DNA from: Ramlibacter sp. Leaf400
GTDB taxonomy: Bacteria; Pseudomonadota; Gammaproteobacteria; Burkholderiales; Burkholderiaceae_C
Length of the DNA stretch: 64,000 nt
Assembly (NCBI RefSeq): GCF_001424545.1
Contig: NZ_LMQL01000013.1
Span: forward strand, 62,001-126,000
Direction: 5' to 3'
Part shown: positions 42,656 through 50,499 of the stretch, in pieces
Numbering within the stretch: the first letter of the stretch is position 1
Layout: each line of letters opens with the position of its first letter
The notes under the pieces: model-generated
Seen by the model: the letters and a program-made list of their open reading frames with translations, nothing else
The model's database searches: none
Told to the model about the DNA's origin: nothing
Translations under genes and position numbers: made by a program

Positions 42656-43713
42656 CAGGCGCCCTCCTCCAGCATCGACCATTGCAGCGGCACGTCGCCG
42701 GCCACCGCCTCGCGCAACCGGCGGCCCGGCAGGGCCTCGATCCGGTCCGGCGCGATGCCGGTGCCCGGGCGGCGCAAGGCCAGGTCGTCCGCGGCCAGCA
42801 CGTGGCCGGCCGGCAGGGGACGCGTGGTGACCACGCTGCGGCGCGCCACCGCACGTGTGTTCTCTTCGACCGGGTGCGGGCGCTTGATGCCATCGCCCAG
42901 CATGGGCTCGAGCCGCCGCAGCGCGGCGACCATGGCGGCGAACTCCGCCGGGTCGGCCGACGCCCGGTGGTCCGGCCCGGGCAGGGCCTTGTCCAGCGTG
43001 AGGTGCTTCTCGATCACCGTGGCGCCAAGCGCCACCGCGGCCAGCGCCGCCTCGATGCCCTGGCTGTGGTCCGAGTAGCCGACCGGCAATGCCGGGAACG
43101 CCGCGGCCAGCGCCGCGGTCCCGCGCAGGTTCAGCGCCTCGGCCGGCGCCGGATAGGCCGAGGTGCAATGCAGCAGCACCAGCGCGGGCGAAGCGGACGG
43201 CTGCGCGCCGCGCGACGCCCATCCCTGCTCGATCCAGCCCACCGCCGTGCGGACCTCGTCCAGCGTCGACATGCCGGTGGACAGCAGCAGCGGCAGGCCG
43301 GTGGCGGCCGCCTTCTGCAGCAGGGGCCGGTTGGTGATCTCGCCCGAGGGCAGCTTGATGCGCCGCACGCCCAGCCCGACCAGCAGGTCCACCGCCTGCG
43401 GCGAGAACGGCGTGGAGAAGAACTCGATGCCGATGCGCTCGCAGTGCCGCGCCACGCGGCGGTGGCCCTCCTCGTCCAGCTCCAGCGCCTTGATCATGTC
43501 GAACTGGCTGGTGGCGCCGGTGTTGGTGCGCTGGTAGTCGGCCGTCGGGGCGGAGGCGCTCACCACGTCCTCGGCACGGAAGGTCTGGAACTTGACGGCG
43601 TCGGCGCCGGCGGCCAGCGCGGCGTCCGCCAAGGCGATGGCCATCGCGGGGTCGCCGTTGTGGTTCACCCCGGCTTCGGCGATGACGAAGGTGCGGTGCG
43701 CGCTAGTTGCCAT
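42655..43713 (-). CDS. Nonulosonic acid synthase (NeuB/LegI-like)
   Basis: 352 aa. Condenses PEP with a six-carbon amino sugar to make a nine-carbon nonulosonic acid. The TIM barrel shows FVIAEAGVNHNGDPAMAIAL, AVKFQTFRAEDVV, FFSTPFSPQAVDLL, IKLPSGEITN, LLLSTGMSTLDEV, and VIEKHLTLDKALPGPDHRAS. The C-terminal SAF (antifreeze-like) domain contains RRSVVTTRPLPAGHVLAADD. The ATG at 43713 overlaps the cytidylyltransferase gene by 11 nt. The exact sugar (sialic, legionaminic or other) is inferred from context to be legionaminic-like. Confidence 0.93.
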   Translation of the reverse strand: MATSAHRTFVIAEAGVNHNGDPAMAIALADAALAAGADAVKFQTFRAEDVVSASAPTADYQRTNTGATSQFDMIKALELDEEGHRRVARHCERIGIEFFSTPFSPQAVDLLVGLGVRRIKLPSGEITNRPLLQKAAATGLPLLLSTGMSTLDEVRTAVGWIEQGWASRGAQPSASPALVLLHCTSAYPAPAEALNLRGTAALAAAFPALPVGYSDHSQGIEAALAAVALGATVIEKHLTLDKALPGPDHRASADPAEFAAMVAALRRLEPMLGDGIKRPHPVEENTRAVARRSVVTTRPLPAGHVLAADDLALRRPGTGIAPDRIEALPGRRLREAVAGDVPLQWSMLEEGA

Positions 43714-44416
43714 CGCGTGCTCCCGTCGTTTGCATCCGCTGCATCAGCCACTGAGCCAGCTCGAAGTCCTCGATGTCGTCGATGTCGATGGAGCGCCGAC
43801 GAGGCATCACGTAGGCCTGGACGCCCACGCTCCAGAACCCCTGCGCGATGGCCTTCGGCAGCGCCGCGCGCCGCCACACGTAGATCGCCCCATTCAGGCC
43901 CCACACCGCGGGCGCGTCCTGGCGCCGCGCGAAGTTGGCGGGCTTGCTCAGGTGGAGCCGGCCCAGTGCATCGGACTCGGCCAGCGTGTAGTACGGGTTG
44001 TGCGAGGGCTCGGTGACGCTCACCACCAGGTCGGCATCGCCACGCCCTGCGATTGCGGACTCGATGTCCTGCGGCGTGCGCAGCGGCGAGGTCGGCTGCA
44101 GGTCCACGACGGTCTTCACGTCCAGGCCGCCGCGCTCCAGGTGCGCCACCAGGTGCTCGATGGCCGGCAGCTTGGGCGCCTCGTCGGTGGCCAGTTCCGC
44201 CGGACGCAGGTACGGCACCTGGGCCCCCGCCTCTCGCGCGACCTCGGCGATGGCCTGGTCGTCGGTCGACACGAACACGGCCCCGATGCCGCGGCACGCG
44301 AGCGCCTGTTCGATGGTGTGGACGATCAGCGGCCTGCCGGCCAGCGGCCGCAGGTTCTTGCCCGGCAGGCCCTTGCTGCCGCCGCGCGCGCAGATGGTGG
44401 CGATGGTTGCGGCCAT
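43703..44416 (-). CDS. CMP-nonulosonic acid cytidylyltransferase (NeuA/LegF-like)
   Basis: 237 aa. Activates the nonulosonic acid with CTP to the CMP-sugar donor. Signature ATICARGGSKGLPGKNLRPL at the N terminus binds CTP. DLQPTSPLRTPQDIESAI and the Asp-rich RRSIDIDDIEDFELAQ at the C terminus are typical of the family. The ATG at 44416 is the family start; open frame further upstream is a shadow. It lies 8 nt after the methyltransferase gene and overlaps neuB-like by 11 nt. Confidence 0.93.
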   Translation of the reverse strand: MAATIATICARGGSKGLPGKNLRPLAGRPLIVHTIEQALACRGIGAVFVSTDDQAIAEVAREAGAQVPYLRPAELATDEAPKLPAIEHLVAHLERGGLDVKTVVDLQPTSPLRTPQDIESAIAGRGDADLVVSVTEPSHNPYYTLAESDALGRLHLSKPANFARRQDAPAVWGLNGAIYVWRRAALPKAIAQGFWSVGVQAYVMPRRRSIDIDDIEDFELAQWLMQRMQTTGARDGN

Positions 44417-44424
44417 GGCGCTTT

Positions 44425-45102
44425 TCAGTCCTTGACCGCGTCGACGACCCACTCGCGCACCACGTGGGCCCGGTTGCCCATGGAGCGCGAGACTTCCTCG
44501 AGCTGCTCGATCTTCCAGTCCGAGAGCAGGTCCCGCACGTCGTCTTCCGTCGCGAAGCGGACCACCCCCGTGCCGGCGAACGGCCCCTGGTCGCACTGCC
44601 ACTGGCCGCGGCCGTGCGGCGTGCCCGTGCCCTCGCCCCAGGTGCCGGCGGCCGGCGTGCGCACGTAGAGGCGCCCGCCCGGCCTGGCGATGCGGTGCAG
44701 CTCGCGGTAGAGGCCGCGCGCCTCCTCGTGGCTGTTGCAGGTGGCGGCATCGCTGTCGAGCACCGCGTCGAAGCTGTCGGCCACCCAGGGCAGCGGCTTG
44801 CAGATGTCACCCGAGCGCAGCTGCGCGCCGTGGTCGCGCCAGCCCGGGACCTCGGCGTCCAGTCGCGCGCAGGCCAGCTCGCACCCGGCCTGCGAGCCTT
44901 CGAGCCCGAAGACGCTGAAACCCTCGCGCGCCGCGTACCAGAGGTTGGCGCCGGTGCCGAAGCCCGCCTCGAACACGCGGACCTCGTGGCGGGCCGGGTG
45001 CCGGTAGAAGTGGCCCGCCATGAAGCGGATGAACTCTTCCGGCGGGTACTTGCCCCAGGCGCGGGTGCGGAAGATCTCTTCCCAGCGGGGATCGAGGGCC
45101 AT
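44425..45102 (-). CDS. Class I SAM-dependent methyltransferase
   Basis: 225 aa. The SAM-binding motif I is FEAGFGTGANLWYAAREGF (about 43-61) with the acidic residue at GLEGSQ, then DSFDAVLDSDAATCNS and ELHRIARPGGRLYVRTP (motif III region). It starts MALDPRWEEIFRTRAWGKYP. It is placed between the FemAB-like protein and the cytidylyltransferase, so its acceptor is probably a sugar of the surface glycan, either O-methylation or N-methylation. The specific acceptor cannot be read. Confidence 0.85.
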   Translation of the reverse strand: MALDPRWEEIFRTRAWGKYPPEEFIRFMAGHFYRHPARHEVRVFEAGFGTGANLWYAAREGFSVFGLEGSQAGCELACARLDAEVPGWRDHGAQLRSGDICKPLPWVADSFDAVLDSDAATCNSHEEARGLYRELHRIARPGGRLYVRTPAAGTWGEGTGTPHGRGQWQCDQGPFAGTGVVRFATEDDVRDLLSDWKIEQLEEVSRSMGNRAHVVREWVVDAVKD

Positions 45103-45121
45103 GGCGGCAGGACGCTCTCTT

Positions 45122-46144
45122 TCAGTCGAACAGCAGGTTGGGCGGCGCGCTGTCGCGATGGTACCCGCGCGACTGCGCGAACGCCCCGTACAGCACCTCG
45201 TGGTGCACGGCGTTGCCCACGTGGAAGGTGCGCTCGCGGCGCGAGAAGGCGCGCTTGTAGAACAGCAGCGGGTTGTCGTCGTCGGTGCTGGTCCCGCCGC
45301 CCAGGTAGAGGTGGGCCAGGCCGCGCGCCGCCCCTTCCAGCGCGGCGGCGTGCTGCAGCCGGTAGGCGGTGCCGGTCGCGTGGCCGGCCTCGCTGCTCGC
45401 GCCCAGGTGGTATTCCAGCGTGCCGCCCGGCCCCGCGTCCTGCGGGCCAGGCTGCTGGAACAGGTAGACGCCAGCGGAAAGCCACTCGCGGCCCTCGCCG
45501 CAGATGCACAGCTCGACGCCCTCGAGCGCGGCGATCGCCGCGAAGTAGGCGTCGCCGAAGTGGTAGCGCTCGTGCGCGCCCATGGCCGCCATCGCGCGCC
45601 GGTAGAAATCGCCGAAGGTGCGCCAGTCCTGCGCATCGCGCGACCAGCGCACCGGCACCTGCGCGGCCCGCTTGAGCTTGCGGCGGGCCAGCGTGTTGAA
45701 CTGGGACTCCAGCGGTTGCACCTGCAGGTCGATGCTCACGGTCGCGCGGTTGGCGCGCACGTCGCCCAGGAAGTAGCGCTGCTGCTGCGTCTCGGGGTGG
45801 AAGCGGCAGAACTCGCCCAGCACCGAGCGGTTGCGGGCCCAGGCTTGATAAGCGCTCCATGCTTTCTCGACGAAGGCCGGTTCGTCGCTGTTGCAGAGCG
45901 GCCCGCCGTAGCCGTAGGGCGAGATCGCCGCCCAGCCGAAGCCCGGCACTTCCCGCAAGTGCAGCGTGTGCAGCCAGCGGGAGGTCCCTTGTTCGAAGCC
46001 CACGTGCACGCAGGCCAGGCCCGGCGCGCGGCGCGTGTCGGCCTGGCCGAAATCCGGCGACAGGCTGCGCAGCCGCTGGCCGCACGGCATGGCCTGGAAC
46101 CAGGCCATCGCCTCGCCCGGCGTCAATTCGACCGACGCCGTCAC
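45122..46144 (-). CDS. FemAB/GNAT-like acyltransferase
   Basis: 340 aa with the double-GNAT pattern seen in FemAB and related proteins: WAAISPYGYGGPLCNSDE, TVSIDLQVQPLESQFNTLAR with RKLKRAAQ, RRAMAAMGAHERYHFGDAYF, YHLGASSEAGHATGTAYRLQ and YLGGGTSTDDDNPLLFYKRA. Such proteins transfer amino acids or acyl groups onto cell-wall or exopolysaccharide precursors. The start is GTG at 46144, overlapping the upstream stop (GTGA). It could supply the N-acylation step otherwise missing from the nonulosonic acid pathway here, which is speculation. Confidence 0.8.
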   Translation of the reverse strand: MTASVELTPGEAMAWFQAMPCGQRLRSLSPDFGQADTRRAPGLACVHVGFEQGTSRWLHTLHLREVPGFGWAAISPYGYGGPLCNSDEPAFVEKAWSAYQAWARNRSVLGEFCRFHPETQQQRYFLGDVRANRATVSIDLQVQPLESQFNTLARRKLKRAAQVPVRWSRDAQDWRTFGDFYRRAMAAMGAHERYHFGDAYFAAIAALEGVELCICGEGREWLSAGVYLFQQPGPQDAGPGGTLEYHLGASSEAGHATGTAYRLQHAAALEGAARGLAHLYLGGGTSTDDDNPLLFYKRAFSRRERTFHVGNAVHHEVLYGAFAQSRGYHRDSAPPNLLFD

Positions 46145-47334
46145 AGCCACGGCGCCAGCGCCTCCAGCACGCGCGGCGTGGCCGGCGCCTGGTCGGCCGC
46201 CGGCCGCCGTGGCGGCGCGGCATCGATGGCCGCGGCCAAGCCCTCCCGCGGCACGGCCGCATCGGCGATGCCGTAGGCCAGGTAGGGCGCATCCGGCGTG
46301 TACAGCGAGCCGGTGACCTGCACCAGGGCGCAGCCGGCGATGCGGGCCTCCAGCCCCACGGTGGAGGTCAGCACGACCACGCCGTCGCAGGCGTGCAGCA
46401 GCTCGTGCAGGTTCTCGCCGCGGGGCGACAGCCACTGCCGCTGCGCCAGTTCGATGCGCAACTCGCCTTCGGAAGGGTGGGGGCGGATCACCAGCGCCAT
46501 GCCGGGCCGCGCCTGCGCGATGCGCTGCAGCTCCTGCGCGATGCGCCGCGGCAGCAGCGGGTCGCCACGGCCGGGCTGGCAGGGGTGGCTCTCGGGCTCG
46601 ACTTGCGAAGCCCAGAGCCAGACCCGGCGGCCTTCCCAGCCGCGCGCCTTGCGCAGGGCGGCGCCGCGTTCACGCACGGCCGGATCGAGCAGACCGTCGA
46701 AGGCCGGGTTGCCGGTGACCGTCACCTCCTCCTCGCTGCGGCCTGCAGCCAGCAGGCGATCGCGCACCCTGTCGTTCAGCACGCAGATGCGGTCGGCGAA
46801 GCCCGGCTCGCGCAGCCACTCGATCTCGTAGGCGGCGAACAGGTCGACGAGGCAGACCGCCGGCACGCCCAGTCGTCGCGCCGCGACGAAGGCCGCGCGT
46901 TCGGCACGCGGTGCGCTGGTGGCCACCACCAGGTCGGGCCGCACCTGGGCCAGCACCCGCTCCAACGTGGCGATGGGCAGGAAGGCCTGGCGGCCGTGCG
47001 CCGCATATCGCGCCGCCGCTTCGGCCTCGCCGTGCTCGCGCACGAGGTCGGCGTACGACAGGCCCAGGTAGGCGGCGCTTTCGTCGAAGCTGACCGCGTG
47101 CGCCGGCAGCTGCGACGCCAGCGCGCGCCCCTGCGCCAGCGCGGCGGCATCGTCTGCGCGCACGACATCCGCGAAGCCCAGGCAGGCGAAGCCCGCGGCC
47201 TCGACCTCGGCACGGGCGGTGGTGAGGCCCAGGAACACCGGTTCGGCCAGCCCGCGCTCGCGCAGCAGCCGCGCCACCGGCAGCAGCATGCGGACGTGGC
47301 CGCCGCCGTAACCGACGAACAGCACCCGCTTCAT
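46141..47334 (-). CDS. GT-B-fold glycosyltransferase-like protein
   Basis: 397 aa. The start MKRVLFVGYGGGHVRMLLPV is a GT-B N-terminal glycine-rich loop. The middle has LVVATSAPRAERAAFVAARR and RLLAAGRSEEEVTVTGNPAF. The C-terminal half has ALVIRPHPSEGELRIELAQR and VVLTSTVGLEARIAGCALVQ, like capsule and CDP-glycerol/sialyl-type transferases that use an RPHP motif. It could be the transferase for the CMP-nonulosonic acid, but no known family is matched closely by eye. It overlaps the asparagine synthetase stop by 4 nt and couples to the FemAB-like gene by GTGA. Confidence 0.72.
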   Translation of the reverse strand: MKRVLFVGYGGGHVRMLLPVARLLRERGLAEPVFLGLTTARAEVEAAGFACLGFADVVRADDAAALAQGRALASQLPAHAVSFDESAAYLGLSYADLVREHGEAEAAARYAAHGRQAFLPIATLERVLAQVRPDLVVATSAPRAERAAFVAARRLGVPAVCLVDLFAAYEIEWLREPGFADRICVLNDRVRDRLLAAGRSEEEVTVTGNPAFDGLLDPAVRERGAALRKARGWEGRRVWLWASQVEPESHPCQPGRGDPLLPRRIAQELQRIAQARPGMALVIRPHPSEGELRIELAQRQWLSPRGENLHELLHACDGVVVLTSTVGLEARIAGCALVQVTGSLYTPDAPYLAYGIADAAVPREGLAAAIDAAPPRRPAADQAPATPRVLEALAPWL

Positions 47335-49124
47335 GCCTGCACGCCCCGGTGCCACAGCGCCAGCGCCGCCAGCGCGCGCAACTCGCGCGTGCGGTTGGCC
47401 GTGCCCGTGCGGTGCGCCTCCAGCAGCGCGTCGATGCGCGCCGGCTCGAACAGCTCGCGCAGCAGTTCGCTGCCCCGCAGCAGGTCCGCCAGCCAGCCGT
47501 GCAGGCCGTGCCGGAACCATTCGCCCACGGGCACGGTAAACATCTGCTTGCGCCGGTAGGCCAGGTCGTGGCCGATGAGCGGCGCCACCGCGCGCTTGTA
47601 CCAGTGCTTCTTGTCGCCATCCGCCGAGAGCTTGGTGTCCCCCGGCGAGCGGAAGGCCAGTTCCATCATCCGCCAGTCGAGGAAGGGCGTGCGCGCCTCG
47701 AGGGACACCGCCATCCCCATGCGGTCCGGCTTGACCAGGTTGTTGCCCGACAGCAGCAGCTGCATGTCCAGGTACAGGGCCTGGTTCACCCGGTCGAAGT
47801 GCCCGGCCTCCTCCAGCCAGGGCGCCGCCGCCGCGGCGTAGCTGTCGAGGCCGGCCAGCCGGCGCGCGACCTCGGGGCGGTACAGCGAGGCCTTGTCGGC
47901 CGGCGAGAACAGCGAGATCGCGTCGAAGTAGCTACGGCGGAACTCGCCGGGCTCCAGCCCGGCCACGCCGGGCTGCGCGAAGAATTCGGCGTACTTCTCG
48001 TAGCCCGCGAACAGCTCGTCGCCGCCGTCGCCGGTCAGCACCACCTTCACGTGCCGTGCGGCCAGCTCGCTGACGCGCAGCGTGGGCATGAAGGACGCAT
48101 CGCCATGCGGCTGGTCCAGGTGGTGCAGCACGGTGGGCCACCGGTCCAGCATGTCGGGATCGGCGATCTCCATCGTGTGGTCGCAGCCGAAGCGGCGCGC
48201 GGCCTGCGCGGCGTGCGCCGACTCGTCGAAACGCGGATCGGCAAAGCCGATGCAGAAGGTGCGCACCGGCTGCGCGACGTGGCGCGCCATCAGCGCGACG
48301 ATGGTGCTGGAATCGACGCCGCCGGAGAGGAAGGCGCCCCAGGGCACGTCGGCGCGCAGGCGGATGCGGGTGGCGTCGTCCAGCACGGCCAGGAACTCCT
48401 CGGCCCACGCCTCGAAGGCGACCGGCCGCTCGCGCTGGTCCGCCAGGCTCCACCAGCGCTGCGTCTTCACGCCGCCGCGCGTGAACTTCATCCAGGTGCC
48501 CGGCATCACGTGGCGGATACCCTGCCAGACCGTCCACGGCGCCGGGATGTAGTTGAAGGTCAGGTAGTGGTGGATCGCCTCCAGGTCCAGCGCGGGGGCC
48601 GCGCCACGCGCCCCCAGCACCGGCAGCAGCGCCTTGAGCTCGGAGGCGAACAGCATCGCGCCGCCGTCGTCGCACCAGTACAGCGGCTTGACGCCGATGC
48701 GGTCGCGCACCAGGTAGACCGCGTCCTCGCGCGCATCGTCGATGGCGATGGCGAACATGCCGTTGAGCCGGCGCAGGAAGGCGATGCCCTCGCGCTCGTA
48801 CAGGCGCAGCAGCACCTCGGTGTCGGAGCCGGTGCGAAGTTGCACGCCCTGCGCGCGCAGCTCGGCCGCCAGTTCGACGTGGTTGAAGATCTCGCCGTTC
48901 TGCACCAGCGCCACCTGGCCGTCGTCGGAGACGAAGGGCTGGTGGCCGCCGGCGATGTCGATGATGGCCAGCCGCCGGTTGCCCAGCACCACGCCGCGGC
49001 CGGGCGGCTGCCACACGCCCTCGTCGTCGGGCCCGCGGTGGCGCAGCGCCTGCGCCATCGCGCCCACCTGCGCGGCCGGCAGCGGCTGCCGGCCGCGGCT
49101 CCAGTGGCCGAAGATGCCGCACAT
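47331..49124 (-). CDS. asnB: Asparagine synthetase, glutamine-hydrolysing
   Basis: 597 aa with both domains. The N-terminal glutaminase has nucleophile Cys2 (MCGIFGHWS), RHRGPDDEGVW, and GNRRLAIIDIAGGHQPF. The synthetase domain has the ATP PP-loop GAFLSGGVDSSTIVALMARH (about 260-280) and VVLTGDGGDELFAGYEKYAE. AsnB homologues are frequent in polysaccharide and exosortase-linked loci, where they may amidate sugar acids or intermediates instead of serving asparagine supply. The ATG overlaps the phosphoglycosyltransferase stop by one nucleotide (TGATG). The amidation target is unknown. Confidence 0.93.
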   Translation of the reverse strand: MCGIFGHWSRGRQPLPAAQVGAMAQALRHRGPDDEGVWQPPGRGVVLGNRRLAIIDIAGGHQPFVSDDGQVALVQNGEIFNHVELAAELRAQGVQLRTGSDTEVLLRLYEREGIAFLRRLNGMFAIAIDDAREDAVYLVRDRIGVKPLYWCDDGGAMLFASELKALLPVLGARGAAPALDLEAIHHYLTFNYIPAPWTVWQGIRHVMPGTWMKFTRGGVKTQRWWSLADQRERPVAFEAWAEEFLAVLDDATRIRLRADVPWGAFLSGGVDSSTIVALMARHVAQPVRTFCIGFADPRFDESAHAAQAARRFGCDHTMEIADPDMLDRWPTVLHHLDQPHGDASFMPTLRVSELAARHVKVVLTGDGGDELFAGYEKYAEFFAQPGVAGLEPGEFRRSYFDAISLFSPADKASLYRPEVARRLAGLDSYAAAAAPWLEEAGHFDRVNQALYLDMQLLLSGNNLVKPDRMGMAVSLEARTPFLDWRMMELAFRSPGDTKLSADGDKKHWYKRAVAPLIGHDLAYRRKQMFTVPVGEWFRHGLHGWLADLLRGSELLRELFEPARIDALLEAHRTGTANRTRELRALAALALWHRGVQA

Positions 49125-49678
49125 CAGTTGGCTCCCGCGCCGCCCAGCCGGCGCAAGGTCAGCAGCAGGATTCGCAGGTCGGTGGCCAGGGAGGGACGGC
49201 GCACGTAGGCCAGGTCGGCCGCCAGCCGCTGCTCGGGCGTGGCCTGCGAACGCAGCGTGGCCTGCGCCAGGCCGGTCAGCCCCGGGCGCACGCTGCAGCG
49301 CAGGGCCCAGTCCTCGGGCCGGTAGTCGCTCGCCTGCACCGGCAGGTCGGGCCGCGGGCCCACCAGGCTCATGTCGCCGCGCAGCACGTTGAGCAGCTGC
49401 GGCAGTTCGTCGATGCTGGTCCTGCGCAGGAAGCGCCCGACGCGCGTGATGCGCGGGTCGTCCCCGGTGGTGAAGTGCGGCCCGCGGGCCGCCGCGTCGC
49501 GGACCATGCTGCGGAACTTGAACATCTCGAACGTGCGGCCGCCCAGGCCCACGCGCTGCTGCCGGAACAGCACCGGCCGCCCGCTCTCCAGCAGCACTGC
49601 CACGGCCGCGACCAGCAGCAGCGGGGACGACAGCACCAGCGCGAGCAGCGCGACCGCCACGTCGAACAGCCGTTTCAT
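49124..49678 (-). CDS. Undecaprenyl-phosphate sugar phosphotransferase (PglC-like)
   Basis: 184 aa, the short monotopic phosphoglycosyltransferase form. It has one re-entrant membrane helix ([20 protein letters not shown]) and the catalytic domain, with [20 protein letters not shown] and [20 protein letters not shown] followed by VGPRPDLP. It transfers a sugar-1-phosphate from a UDP-sugar to undecaprenyl phosphate, starting glycan assembly at the inner membrane. It overlaps the aldolase stop by 4 nt. It probably uses the same deoxy-amino sugar made by the dehydratase and aminotransferase, or GlcNAc/GalNAc. Confidence 0.92.
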   Translation of the reverse strand: MKRLFDVAVALLALVLSSPLLLVAAVAVLLESGRPVLFRQQRVGLGGRTFEMFKFRSMVRDAAARGPHFTTGDDPRITRVGRFLRRTSIDELPQLLNVLRGDMSLVGPRPDLPVQASDYRPEDWALRCSVRPGLTGLAQATLRSQATPEQRLAADLAYVRRPSLATDLRILLLTLRRLGGAGAN

Positions 49679-50487
49679 GGACGCCGCGGCAGGCCGGCCG
49701 CGATCGCCTCGATGGCGGCGGCGATGCGGCGGGCGTCCGCCTGCACCTGCTGCGGCGTGCGCTGTTCCAGCTGCGCCTCGGCACGGCGCAGCGCCTGCAC
49801 CTCGCGCTCGAAGCGCCCCGGGTTGTCTTCGTCTTTCCGATGGAAGGTGCGCGAGAGGATCACGGCGCCGGACCGCAGCCGCAGGTGCTCGGCGAGCACG
49901 TCGCGGCCGGGCAGCAGGCCTTCGTCCACCCGCGCGATACCGCCGAAGCCGAAGCGCGAACCGGCGCGGTGCGCCACCTCGGCGACCCGCTCGACCAGCC
50001 CCTGCGCCAGCGGCTCGAACATGAAGCGATGGCCCAGCGACAGGTGCAGGTCGTTCAAGCCCACGAACACCTCGTGCAGGCCCGGCGTGGCGATCCACTC
50101 GTCCACGCTGTCCAGGGCCGCCGCCGTTTCCAGCAGGGCCACTATCGGCGCGCGGCCGGCCACGAGGGCGGCGAACTCGCGCACCTGGCCAGCGCGGTGG
50201 AACATGGGAAGCATCAGCAGGTCGGCGCCCTCGGCCAGAACGGCGTCGACCTCGTCGGGCGTGCCGGGGTTCAGCGGGTTGACCCGCACCATCATCCGGC
50301 TGCGGCGCGCGGCGGCGCGGATGCGGCCGACGTCGGCCACGGTGTGCTGGCTGATGAAGGTGTCGCGGCCGGCCTGGCGCTCCGCCTTGCCCAGCCGCTC
50401 CAGGTCGACGAACAGGCGGATGCCCTCGAGGGCGTCGCAGCGGGTGGCGAAGGCCGGGTCGTTGGTGATCTGGATCAGATCGAGCAT
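49675..50487 (-). CDS. HpcH/HpaI-family aldolase in glycan operon
   Basis: 270 aa of the HpcH/HpaI aldolase/citrate-lyase superfamily (class II, metal-dependent TIM barrel): [80 protein letters not shown] and [13 protein letters not shown]. Metal ligands would be the Glu of ALLET and the Asp of GLNDLH. Enzymes of the family cleave or form 2-oxo acids. Here it lies between the flippase and the phosphoglycosyltransferase genes, so it may make or modify an unusual acidic sugar or side group. That is inference; the substrate is unknown. Confidence 0.82.
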   Translation of the reverse strand: MLDLIQITNDPAFATRCDALEGIRLFVDLERLGKAERQAGRDTFISQHTVADVGRIRAAARRSRMMVRVNPLNPGTPDEVDAVLAEGADLLMLPMFHRAGQVREFAALVAGRAPIVALLETAAALDSVDEWIATPGLHEVFVGLNDLHLSLGHRFMFEPLAQGLVERVAEVAHRAGSRFGFGGIARVDEGLLPGRDVLAEHLRLRSGAVILSRTFHRKDEDNPGRFEREVQALRRAEAQLEQRTPQQVQADARRIAAAIEAIAAGLPRRP

Positions 50488-50499
50488 GGGCGCTCGAAA

